Below, one piece after another: positions 16,636-24,643 of a DNA stretch of 64,000 nucleotides. Position numbers and translations under genes: made by a program. This DNA comes from Aurantimicrobium minutum. GTDB taxonomy: Bacteria > Actinomycetota > Actinomycetes > Actinomycetales > Microbacteriaceae. How positions within the stretch are numbered: position 1 is the stretch's first letter; the number at the start of each line of letters is the position of its first letter. The DNA is taken from the NCBI RefSeq assembly GCF_029894165.1, contig NZ_JARXXU010000001.1:310001-374000 (forward strand), in the 5' to 3' direction. The notes under the pieces were generated by a model. It had not been told where the DNA came from, ran no database searches, and was given only the letters and a program-made list of their open reading frames with translations.

Positions 16636-17633
16636 GCGAAGGTGCTCCAATTCGTGGAAGTGAGATGAGACCCATCCGCCATAACGATAAAGCCTGCTGC
16701 ACCCACTGTGGGTAGCCAATCGAGATAGAGACGCGGGCTTCGCTGGAACCCCGCCTTCGTCAATGCCTCTGCTCGAGCTCCCGAAGACGCAATCACCGTC
16801 ACCGTCTGAACAGGTGAGTCTGCACTGATTTCAGTCGCAGGGTTGATGAGGTGATGTGTCGGCGCTTCAGGAGAGCCGAACCGACGTTTGAGCTGACTAG
16901 AGGTCACAATCGCACCTCGTTGAATTCTCACAACATCGAGATGAGTACCCGAGTCAAACGGGTCCTCCACGCCCAATCGCCAGGCAACTCCATCAGGAGC
17001 GTGCCCGTGCAAGACGATGTCCCCACCAAGTTCGACCATGACTCCGAATGCACCGTGGTCCATGGCATGTTGGGCGATCACGTCTGCGGCGACTCCCTTT
17101 CCCATGCCGCCAGGATCCAGAGTGGTGCCCCGTGGAACAACAACTTCTGTATCTGAAAAAGAAATGGCTTCGAGGTGTCCTGGTGCCTGTGCACTCGCCG
17201 GGAGAGTGGTGACTCGGGATGCATCTGTGGCCGAAGAGGTGTAGCCGGCTTTAATCACGAGAGGGAGAAGTGTGGGGTCATAGGTGCCCTCTGAAAGTGC
17301 ATGCCCGGCAATCATCGCAGCAATGAGTTGTCTTGTCAGGGGTGCAATCTGGACAGGGGCCCCCTCGGACCAATTAATCCTCGAAATATCGCTGTCAGGG
17401 AGGAACCTACTCCACAATTCCTCACACATTTCCGCGAGAGCCCAACAGTCGGTGAGGAGTTGTTCACTCCCACCCACCAGGGTGATTGTTCCATGTCCAC
17501 CCATGATCTTGTGGCGTCGCGAAAGAACCCCGGGCGCAGAATGGGTTTCAGTAAAAACTGCGCGCAGGGCGTCGTGAGAAATATTGTTCGCGACCAATTG
17601 TTTCCTATCCGCCTGAACCTGCCGTTGTGCCAT
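16632..17633 (-). CDS. apbE: FAD:protein FMN transferase
   Basis: A 333-residue ApbE-family protein. The metal/FAD motif LDPGGMGKGVAAD is at 172-184, VELGGDI at 200-206, and HHLINPAT near 273. The family attaches FMN covalently to a Thr/Ser of partner proteins, usually FMN-binding (RnfG/NqrC-like) domains. No signal peptide or lipobox is visible, so it acts in the cytosol. Its start overlaps the end of a Pro/Ala-rich secreted protein by 29 bp, and its end overlaps the ferric-reductase fusion. No canonical FMN-binding domain gene is in the cluster. Confidence 0.92.
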   Translation of the reverse strand: MAQRQVQADRKQLVANNISHDALRAVFTETHSAPGVLSRRHKIMGGHGTITLVGGSEQLLTDCWALAEMCEELWSRFLPDSDISRINWSEGAPVQIAPLTRQLIAAMIAGHALSEGTYDPTLLPLVIKAGYTSSATDASRVTTLPASAQAPGHLEAISFSDTEVVVPRGTTLDPGGMGKGVAADVIAQHAMDHGAFGVMVELGGDIVLHGHAPDGVAWRLGVEDPFDSGTHLDVVRIQRGAIVTSSQLKRRFGSPEAPTHHLINPATEISADSPVQTVTVIASSGARAEALTKAGFQRSPRLYLDWLPTVGAAGFIVMADGSHLTSTNWSTFA

Positions 17634-18021
17634 TGACGGGGGCAGCCGGTACTGGCGCCACGGGGGCAGCCGGTACTGGTGCGACCGCTGCAGGTGCTGG
17701 TGCCTCCGCAGGGGCGACGGGTGCCGGGGCAGCGGGAGCCTCCACAGGAGCGGCAACCTGAGGTGCCGAACCTGCGCTCTGTGTGCCGGAATCAGCAGGA
17801 GCAGGAACTGCCTCTGGAGCGGCCTCCGGAGCAATGGGCTGACCAGTTGCGGGATCGAGTGCGACGGGGCTGGGCGAAGAGGTGGAGGTGGAGACGTCCT
17901 GCGCCTGCTCTTCAGCGTTGGCAGAAAATTGAAAACCCGTCACGATGCCGACGAGAGCAACTCCCGATGCCACGCCAACCAGTTTGCGTGCTGATTCTGC
18001 CGGGTGAATGCGCTTAGTCAT
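17605..18021 (-). CDS. Pro/Ala-rich exported protein ending in NGTTAGSGG
   Basis: A 138-residue protein. Residues 1-9 are charged, and 13-36 form a hydrophobic export segment (VGVASGVALVGIVTG). The rest is Pro/Ala/Val low complexity (APVAPAEAPAPAA and similar), finishing in VNGTTAGSGG. The ATG at 18019-18021 overlaps the stop of the upstream gene by 8 bp. A longer Lys-rich start 18 codons upstream is possible. It shares the NGTT-x-GSG motif with the upstream protein. Encoded directly before apbE, it may be a substrate or tether of the redox system. No known domain. Confidence 0.65.
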   Translation of the reverse strand: MTKRIHPAESARKLVGVASGVALVGIVTGFQFSANAEEQAQDVSTSTSSPSPVALDPATGQPIAPEAAPEAVPAPADSGTQSAGSAPQVAAPVEAPAAPAPVAPAEAPAPAAVAPVPAAPVAPVPAAPVNGTTAGSGG

Positions 18022-18469
18022 CGTCTTCTTCTTCGTACTCTTCTTCGTGATCTTCATCGTGATCTTCTTCTTCATCTTCAACGTACGAAGGAGTGTTAGC
18101 CGCGGGGGCAACGCGGGATCCCGAACCACCGGTCGTTCCATTCACCACGGGGCTTGCGGGGGCCTGTACGGCAGGGGCCTGACCTGCATTGCTTTCGGTG
18201 CTCGGCGTCGTTCCGCCGGGTGCAGGTGTACCAGGGGCCACAGGAGTGATCGAAGGATCCGTGCTGGAACTGGGAGCAGGTGTGGCCGTGGCAGCATCGA
18301 GTGAGGCCGGGGCGTTGGATCCAGTGGGGTCTGGAAGCAGTGTGTCTGTTGCCGTACCCGTGGTGATCTGGTCCACGTTGGCAAGAACATCCGTGTTGAC
18401 GGCCATAGCTGTCGTCGCGGTTCCGAGTACGCCCACAATCGAGAGGGCTGTCATGAGTTGAGACTTCAT
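18014..18469 (-). CDS. secreted low-complexity protein with NGTTGGSGS motif and acidic His-containing tail
   Basis: A 151-residue protein. The signal peptide has a hydrophobic core at about 6-18 and a likely cut after AMA (residue 23). The middle is Thr/Ser/Pro/Ala-rich. Near residue 110 is VVNGTTGGSGS, and residues 129-151 are almost entirely Asp/Glu with two His and one Tyr. The acidic tail could bind metal ions. The GGAGG lies unusually close to the ATG at 18467-18469; the ATG at 18452-18454 is an alternative start. It is the first gene of the apbE/ferric-reductase operon. No known domain. Confidence 0.65.
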   Translation of the reverse strand: MKSQLMTALSIVGVLGTATTAMAVNTDVLANVDQITTGTATDTLLPDPTGSNAPASLDAATATPAPSSSTDPSITPVAPGTPAPGGTTPSTESNAGQAPAVQAPASPVVNGTTGGSGSRVAPAANTPSYVEDEEEDHDEDHEEEYEEEDDD

Positions 18470-18514
18470 ACCTCCACGTTACGAAACGACAAGTAAAGGG
18501 ATGCCCTGAGAAAA

Positions 18515-18530
18515 TCCAAGATTCGTCCAA
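18515..18530 (+). promoter_or_regulatory. possible response-regulator direct repeat
   Basis: TCCAA occurs at 18515-18519 and 18526-18530, eleven bases apart (one helical turn). It lies between the redox operon and the two-component genes. Spacing fits OmpR/PhoB-type tandem binding. Purely positional inference. Confidence 0.25.
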
Positions 18531-18591
18531 TATTTGCTGGGAGTTCTGTGGATTGTGTCCGTGAGGGAGCTGGCGAAGCCAGAATGGAGTC

Positions 18592-19269
18592 ATGCGCGTG
18601 CTCGTTGTAGAAGATGACCCTTCGGTCGCTGATGGACTTCTCGACGGGCTCAGCAGTTCCAATTTCGAAACTCATCACGTGGTCACCGGCCAGGATGCCC
18701 TCGATGCTCTGACGTCCTTTGACCCGGAGATTATTCTGTTGGACTTAGGGCTACCAGACATGGATGGCACAGAAGTCTGTCGTCGAATTCGGGCAATTTC
18801 CTCGGTACCGGTGATTGTGGTCAGCGCACGTGATGAAGAAATTGATCGCGTTGTGGCCCTCGAAATCGGCGCAGACGATTATGTGGTGAAGCCCTTCGGA
18901 ATGCGTGAACTGATCGCGCGGATCCGGGCGGTTGCCCGTCGGACGAACCCGGTGGATACGGAATCAGCGCAACCCACGGAGCGGGTCTTCGGAGCCTTGA
19001 TCATTGACACTCGAACGCAACGTATCGTCCTCAATGGTGAGGATATCCATGTCACCCCCAAAGAGTTTGAACTCTTGGAATACCTTTCCAGTGACGCCGG
19101 GGCCGTGTTCAAGCGGTCCGATATTTTGCACGATGTCTGGGACACCAATTGGTATGGCACGAGCAAAACACTCGATGCACACATTGCTGCCATTCGAAAG
19201 AAGCTCGGCAACCCGCTGTGGATTGAATCCGTCCGTGGGGTTGGTTTTAGATTTGGCCCCCCTGCATGA
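18592..19269 (+). CDS. OmpR/PhoB-family response regulator
   Basis: A 225-residue protein. The receiver domain (1-118) has acidic D8/D9, phospho-acceptor D51 in LLDLGLPDMDG, and VKPF near residue 104. The winged-helix output domain (about 130-222) includes TPKEFELLEYL and VRGVGFRF. GGAG precedes the ATG. The 3' end overlaps the histidine kinase by 4 bp. It is divergent from the apbE/ferric-reductase operon and is the obvious candidate regulator of that operon. Confidence 0.93.
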   Translation: MRVLVVEDDPSVADGLLDGLSSSNFETHHVVTGQDALDALTSFDPEIILLDLGLPDMDGTEVCRRIRAISSVPVIVVSARDEEIDRVVALEIGADDYVVKPFGMRELIARIRAVARRTNPVDTESAQPTERVFGALIIDTRTQRIVLNGEDIHVTPKEFELLEYLSSDAGAVFKRSDILHDVWDTNWYGTSKTLDAHIAAIRKKLGNPLWIESVRGVGFRFGPPA

Positions 19270-20657
19270 AGTGGCGGTTCATCACCGCGCTGATGTCGGT
19301 GACGCTGCTCGTCCTGCTGGTCCAGGACATCCCGTTGGGTTTTTACCTGCAAAGTGTTGAACACGACCGGATCATCACCTCACTCGAACGAGATGCCTTC
19401 ATCTTGGCGGGGCGGAGCGAACAGGCTCTCGAAACCGAAACCGTGACCGATGATGTCGAACTCATCACAGCCGCCAAAGACTACCGGGATGCTGGCGGGG
19501 CTCGAGTAGTTATCGTGGATCACAACGGAACTGCCGTTGTCATCAGTGACGATGATCAAGTTGATCTCGGCACGTCGTATCTCAATAGACCTGAAATTCA
19601 GGAAGCTCTCTCGGGGCAAATCAGCACCGGTCACCGCTTTTCAACAACACTCAACCAAGAGCTGCTCTATGTCACCGTGCCTATTCTGAGCGGAACTGAA
19701 GTACTCGGCGCCGTCCGGCTGACCTACCCCGATCAGGTGGTAACAACCACGGTGAACAACCAGCTGAGCTTGCTCAGCATTGTTGCTCTCATCGCCGTAC
19801 TGCTCGCAGGGATCGTTGGATATATCGTTGCGGGCACCATTACGCGCCGGATCCGCCTGCTTCAAGAAGCAACCGAGTCACTCGCGGCAGGGGACCTCAG
19901 CAGTCGGGCAGATGAGAGGGCCGGCACCAGCGAACTGCGGTCACTGTCCGCATCCTTCAATGACATGGCCGAACGGCTGGAGAGCTTAATAGCGCAACAG
20001 CGCACCTTTGCCGCCGATGCATCACACCAATTGCGCACACCGCTCACCGCACTTCGACTGCGGCTGGAACGCGCAAGTGAGCTTCTCGAATCCGATCCAG
20101 CCGGTGCTGCAACGCGTCTTGCGGCAGCAGAAGCGGAAGCAGATCGTCTCAACAACCTCATTGAAGGCTTGCTGCTGCTCAGCCGCACCGAGGCTTCGCA
20201 TGTGCGCAGAGAAGTCATTGATCTTTCGGGGGTCGGGCGCGGCCGAGTGGAGCACTGGGCAGCACTAGCTCAGGAAGCTGGCGTGACACTGAGATATGAA
20301 GGCCCCGCCGAGGCCTCCGTGATTGCAGTACCCAATGCGGCAGAACAAATCATCGACAACTACATCGATAACGCCCTCGCTGTCAGCGCGGATGGTGCAC
20401 GTCTCACCATTCGTATTGTTCCTTCTGGTTCCCAGACGACTGTTCATGTCCTCGATGAAGGCCCTGGGTTGAGCCCCGAAGAGTGTGTGCGTGCTTTTGA
20501 TCGGTTCTGGCGTGCAAACTCTGACCGTCATGGAAGCGGACTCGGTTTGGCCATCGTGGCACAGCTCGCACGAGCCTCCGGAGGGCACGCAGGCCTGAGT
20601 CCTCGACCTGAGGGTGGTCTCGATGCCTTCGCAACGTTTGATACCGCCCGAAACTGA
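19266..20657 (+). CDS. sensor histidine kinase
   Basis: A 463-residue protein. TM1 is at about 6-27, an extracytoplasmic sensor of about 135 residues follows, and TM2 is at 168-190. HAMP runs to about 242. The phospho-acceptor is H254 in DASHQLRTPL, and the HATPase domain includes DNYIDNAL, DEGPGL and GSGLGLAIV. The stimulus is unknown; the divergent redox operon suggests iron, flavin or redox state. Coupled to the response regulator by a 4-bp overlap. Confidence 0.93.
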   Translation: MKWRFITALMSVTLLVLLVQDIPLGFYLQSVEHDRIITSLERDAFILAGRSEQALETETVTDDVELITAAKDYRDAGGARVVIVDHNGTAVVISDDDQVDLGTSYLNRPEIQEALSGQISTGHRFSTTLNQELLYVTVPILSGTEVLGAVRLTYPDQVVTTTVNNQLSLLSIVALIAVLLAGIVGYIVAGTITRRIRLLQEATESLAAGDLSSRADERAGTSELRSLSASFNDMAERLESLIAQQRTFAADASHQLRTPLTALRLRLERASELLESDPAGAATRLAAAEAEADRLNNLIEGLLLLSRTEASHVRREVIDLSGVGRGRVEHWAALAQEAGVTLRYEGPAEASVIAVPNAAEQIIDNYIDNALAVSADGARLTIRIVPSGSQTTVHVLDEGPGLSPEECVRAFDRFWRANSDRHGSGLGLAIVAQLARASGGHAGLSPRPEGGLDAFATFDTARN

Positions 20658-20751
20658 GGCAGATTACTGGCGTACTCTCGGCGCGCATCCAGCTTGAGCA
20701 CAGCTGCCCGGGTACGATTTGAGCAGGAGATTTACCCTTTAAAGGAGACCT

Positions 20752-21495
20752 GTGGGCATTCTGGACAACATTGAGCGTGGCCTCGAGCGCGCTGTCAATG
20801 GTGCCTTTGCAAAGACTTTTCGCTCAGGTCTGCAACCGGTAGAAATCACTGCAGCGCTCCGCCGTGAACTCGACACCAAGGCTGCTGTCGTATCGCGCGA
20901 CCGCATTCTGGTCCCCAACGTATTCACTGTGCACTTAGCTCCAGCCGATTACGAGCGCATGCGCGATATGGGTGCCACGCTCACGGACGAACTCACCCGT
21001 CTTGTGACCAAACATGCGGCCACTCAGCATTACCAATTCGCCGGAGGAATCAAGATATCACTGATCTCGGATGCCACTCTGGCAGTGGGCGTCGTGCAGG
21101 TGGAATCTGAAAATGTCAGCGGCTCCGTCACCTGGGTCGCCGTTCTGGAAGTTGCCGGAAAGCGTTACCCCATTTCCAAGTCCCGCACCGTCATTGGCCG
21201 TGGTACTGAAGCGGATATCACCGTGGACGACTCGGGTATTTCTCGTCGCCATGTTGAGATTCTCTGGGATGGCACGCGCGCACAAGCAAACGACCTCGGT
21301 TCTACCAACGGTTCTGTGCTCAATGGTCAACGTCTCACCTCTGCTGCCCTGGAAGCGGATGCCGTCATCACCGCAGGTCAAACCACCATCACGTTGAGGT
21401 TGCTGCCCCAGGCCGCTGGCGCAGAGCCTGAAGCTGCAACCCAGCACACTCCTCGCGCAGCTGAGCCCGGGGGCTTCTGGGGTCCTCGTGAGTGA
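20752..21495 (+). CDS. fhaA: DUF3662/FHA domain protein FhaA
   Basis: A 247-residue protein from a GTG start preceded by AAAGGAGA. DUF3662 occupies about 1-115 (GILDNIERGLERAVNGAFAK, PVEITAALRRE). A linker leads to an FHA domain at about 150-235 with GRGTEADI, SRRHVEI and DLGSTNGS. FhaA is a phosphothreonine-binding partner of PknA/PknB-regulated envelope growth. First gene of the operon to pknB; it overlaps fhaB by 8 bp. Confidence 0.93.
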   Translation: MGILDNIERGLERAVNGAFAKTFRSGLQPVEITAALRRELDTKAAVVSRDRILVPNVFTVHLAPADYERMRDMGATLTDELTRLVTKHAATQHYQFAGGIKISLISDATLAVGVVQVESENVSGSVTWVAVLEVAGKRYPISKSRTVIGRGTEADITVDDSGISRRHVEILWDGTRAQANDLGSTNGSVLNGQRLTSAALEADAVITAGQTTITLRLLPQAAGAEPEAATQHTPRAAEPGGFWGPRE

Positions 21496-22009
21496 GCTCA
21501 CTCTGCTGATCCTGCGGGTGGGGTTCCTCGTCGCGCTGTGGGTATTCGTTTTCTTTGTGGTGTATGCCGTGCGCAGTGACCTGTTTGGTCAGCGCGTTCG
21601 TCGAATGCCCGCAGCAACCAAGGTTCCTGTGGCCGCACCCGAAGCTGCAGCTTTCATGACCTCTGCACAGCCGCGCATCTCAGTTCCTGCCTCTGATGAG
21701 GTTGCCCCTGCCGATGGCACCCCTCTCAAAATTGTGATCACTTCTGGGGCACTCGAAGGTCACGAACTCGCGCTGGTTGGAGATGCCATCACGATCGGGC
21801 GTTCACCCGACTCGAGCTTGGTTATTCAGGATGACTACACCTCCACCCATCATGCTCGTCTTGAGGTGCGCGGAGGGCAGTGGATGTTGCGCGACCTCGA
21901 TTCCACCAACGGAACCACCATTGCCGGTTCCCGCATCACGAGTCCCGTTCCCATTCCGTTAAACACGCCCATCGTGGTCGGATCGATGACCTTCGAGGTT
22001 CGCCGCTAA
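21488..22009 (+). CDS. fhaB: FHA domain membrane protein FhaB (FipA-like)
   Basis: A 173-residue protein starting with GTG inside the last codons of fhaA. One N-terminal membrane helix (about 5-27) is followed by a linker and a C-terminal FHA domain (about 78-173) with IGRSPDSSLVI, TSTHHARLEV and DLDSTNGTT. It recognises phosphothreonine made by the operon's kinases at the division or elongation site. The pstP gene follows after 10 bp. Confidence 0.93.
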   Translation: MSELTLLILRVGFLVALWVFVFFVVYAVRSDLFGQRVRRMPAATKVPVAAPEAAAFMTSAQPRISVPASDEVAPADGTPLKIVITSGALEGHELALVGDAITIGRSPDSSLVIQDDYTSTHHARLEVRGGQWMLRDLDSTNGTTIAGSRITSPVPIPLNTPIVVGSMTFEVRR

Positions 22010-22019
22010 GGCTCGTGAC

Positions 22020-23243
22020 ATGTCGACTCATAGTGCAGCCGCCTCCAATGTGGGAGTAATCCGCTCATCAAACCAAGATGCGGGTTATGCCGGCACCTAC
22101 CTCAACGTGGTGGCAGACGGAATGGGTGGTCATGCCGGTGGTGACGTCGCGTCCCACCTTGTGATTCGTCACATGTTGCAGCTCGATAAGGAATATCCCG
22201 ACGTTGCGGCAGCACAAAAGGATCTCGTGGCGACCCTGCTGCAGGCCAATGACATGCTTTCGGACCTGGTCTTTGAACACCCCGAACTAGCTGGCCTCGG
22301 CACCACCGTCAGTGCCTTCATTCGCGTGGGGGAACAGGTCGTCGTCGGTCACATTGGTGACTCTCGGATTTACCTCCTGCGCGAGGGCACCATGTCTCAG
22401 GTCACCGTGGATCACACCTTTGTGCAGCGACTCATCGATAGTGGCCGCATCACCGAAGCTGAAGCACATGACCACCCACGCCGCTCCGTACTCATGCGTG
22501 TGCTGGGAGACGTGGATGCGTCGCCCGAGATCGACACGATGGTCTTGGACGTCAACGTGGGTGACCGGTGGCTGCTCTGTTCCGACGGGCTGACCGGTGT
22601 CGTCTTCGGCGAGCGCCTCCAGAACTTCCTCTCGGAACAGGCCACGGCCGACGACATCGCGGATACTCTCATTCAGGCCAGCCTGACCGGTGGCGCTCCA
22701 GACAACGTCACCGTTGTCGTGGTGGACATTGTTGCGGGAAAACTCGACAAGGTCGCTGAACTAGTTGGTTCTGCCGCAGGACCCATGCCCCTCAAGGCAC
22801 CTGCTCCTCGCATGACTCTGGGCACGGGTCCCAAGTCCCGGCCCAAACCCAAATCCCTCCCTGTCACAACAGATGGCATGAGCGTCCCGCCATCGGCGTT
22901 GACTGCACAACTGGATGCGGTGAAAGCTCGACGTATTCGCCGCAGGTTTGTTCTTGCAGGCTCACTCATTGTTGTTGTGGGTGTTCTCGTCATCGCCGGA
23001 ATCTTGGGATACCGCTGGACTCAGACCCAGTACTACGTCGGTGCGGACACAGACACTGTGGTGATCTATCAGGGCATCTCTCAGGCCGCAGGACCTTTCT
23101 CGCTCTCTGAGGTCTACGTCGATACCCAGGTTCCCCTCGAAGGCTTGACGGCGTATCAGCGTGAACAGATCTCCAGGACCATTGCATTCGGTTCCTTTGC
23201 GGAAGCTCAGGCCCTGGTTGATTCTTTGACGAGCGGGCAGTAG
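22020..23243 (+). CDS. pstP: PP2C-type protein Ser/Thr phosphatase
   Basis: A 407-residue protein. The catalytic PPM/PP2C domain (about 4-240) shows the metal-binding motifs NQDAGY, VADGMGGHAGGD, GHIGDSRIYL, CSDGLTGV and GAPDNVTVVVV. A linker, a membrane helix at about 302-327 and an extracytoplasmic region of about 80 residues follow. It dephosphorylates PknA, PknB and their targets. Two bases separate it from the rodA gene. Confidence 0.95.
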   Translation: MSTHSAAASNVGVIRSSNQDAGYAGTYLNVVADGMGGHAGGDVASHLVIRHMLQLDKEYPDVAAAQKDLVATLLQANDMLSDLVFEHPELAGLGTTVSAFIRVGEQVVVGHIGDSRIYLLREGTMSQVTVDHTFVQRLIDSGRITEAEAHDHPRRSVLMRVLGDVDASPEIDTMVLDVNVGDRWLLCSDGLTGVVFGERLQNFLSEQATADDIADTLIQASLTGGAPDNVTVVVVDIVAGKLDKVAELVGSAAGPMPLKAPAPRMTLGTGPKSRPKPKSLPVTTDGMSVPPSALTAQLDAVKARRIRRRFVLAGSLIVVVGVLVIAGILGYRWTQTQYYVGADTDTVVIYQGISQAAGPFSLSEVYVDTQVPLEGLTAYQREQISRTIAFGSFAEAQALVDSLTSGQ

Positions 23244-23245
23244 CC

Positions 23246-24643
23246 ATGTCTGCCCCCGTTACTCCAGCTCCCGACTTTGCCCTGACCGGGTCGATTGGCA
23301 AGCTCAAGCGAGCCAAAGTGCCCCAGCGTATGCGCAACGTGGAGCTGGTTTTGCTCATTGTTGCCTGCGGCATCAATGTCGGTTCACTGGTGCTGGTCCA
23401 ACTCGGTGTTCTCGGCGTTGTGGATGGTGGGCCCCTCGCCATCTGTGGACTGCTCACTGTTCTTGTTCTGGCTATCCACGTCGCAATGCGTTTTGTGGCC
23501 CCTCAAGCAGACGCACTTATTCTTCCCGTGGCCACTGTGCTCAACGGTCTCGGTATTGCTGAGATTTATCGCATTGACCTTGCTCTGGGCAATGAGGGCT
23601 GGGATGCGCTGGCAAATAAGCAGATTGCCTGGACGGCGTTAGCCCTGGGGGCTGCGTTTGCCACCATCGTGCTGATTCGCCACCAGCGGGTGCTGCAGCG
23701 CTACACCTATATTTTTGGCCTCGTTGCCGTGATCTTGCTCATTCTGCCGATGATTCCGGGGCTCGGCATTGAGGTCAACGGTGCTCGTGTCTGGATCCAA
23801 ATTGGCACCCTCACTTTCCAGCCGGGTGAGATCGCCAAGATTGCGCTCGCTATTTTCTTTGCCGGCTACCTCGTTCAGCGCCGCGAAAGCCTGTCCATGG
23901 TGGGTAAGAGTTTCTTAGGAATGCGTTTCCCCCGTGGGCGCGACCTTGGGCCCATCTTGGTGGTCTGGGCCATGTCGATGGCTGTGATTGTCTTCCAGCG
24001 TGACTTGGGTACTGGTTTGCTCTACTTCGGGTTGTTCCTGGTCATGTTGTATGTGGCGACGGGGCGCGGAAGTTGGGTCATTCTCGGATTGAGCCTGGTC
24101 GGTTTGGGTGCGGTGCTGGCTAACCAGTTCCTGGACTATGTGCACGGCCGTTTTGCCAACTGGTATGACGCCTTCAATCCCGAAAACTTCAACGGTTACG
24201 GCGGGAGTTACCAGCTTGTGCAGGGCCTGTTCGGCTTGGCCCACGGTGGCGTGATCGGCACCGGACTGGGTGAGGGCTTGCCTGAGGTGACTCCGGTTGC
24301 CCAGAGCGACTACATCATTGCCAGCCTGGGTGAAGAACTCGGCCTGGCCGGAATCTTTGCCATTCTCTGCCTCTACCTTCTGCTCGTCGGGCGCGGTCTG
24401 CGCATCGGTTTTGCCGGCCATGACGACTTCAGCAAACTGTTGGCGGTGGGTCTGTCATTCACCATTGCCTTGCAGTGTTTCATTGTGATCGGTGGTGTGA
24501 TGCGCGTGATTCCCCTCACCGGTCTGACCACACCGTTCCTTGCCGCAGGTGGTAGTTCACTCGTGGCCAACTGGATGATTGCTGCACTCTTGCTGCGTCT
24601 GTCTGACTCGTTACGCAATGAGCCCCGGTTGGTGGTTGGATGA
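23246..24643 (+). CDS. rodA: SEDS-family peptidoglycan glycosyltransferase (RodA/FtsW)
   Basis: A 465-residue polytopic membrane protein. The family signatures are RVWIQIGTLTFQPGEIAKIAL, a loop after FVVFQRDLGTGLL-type sequence, and ASLGEELGLAG. SEDS proteins polymerise lipid II glycan strands together with a class B PBP. Position directly before pbpA, by a 4-bp overlap, indicates the elongation-type RodA rather than FtsW, which normally sits in the dcw cluster. Confidence 0.92.
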   Translation: MSAPVTPAPDFALTGSIGKLKRAKVPQRMRNVELVLLIVACGINVGSLVLVQLGVLGVVDGGPLAICGLLTVLVLAIHVAMRFVAPQADALILPVATVLNGLGIAEIYRIDLALGNEGWDALANKQIAWTALALGAAFATIVLIRHQRVLQRYTYIFGLVAVILLILPMIPGLGIEVNGARVWIQIGTLTFQPGEIAKIALAIFFAGYLVQRRESLSMVGKSFLGMRFPRGRDLGPILVVWAMSMAVIVFQRDLGTGLLYFGLFLVMLYVATGRGSWVILGLSLVGLGAVLANQFLDYVHGRFANWYDAFNPENFNGYGGSYQLVQGLFGLAHGGVIGTGLGEGLPEVTPVAQSDYIIASLGEELGLAGIFAILCLYLLLVGRGLRIGFAGHDDFSKLLAVGLSFTIALQCFIVIGGVMRVIPLTGLTTPFLAAGGSSLVANWMIAALLLRLSDSLRNEPRLVVG

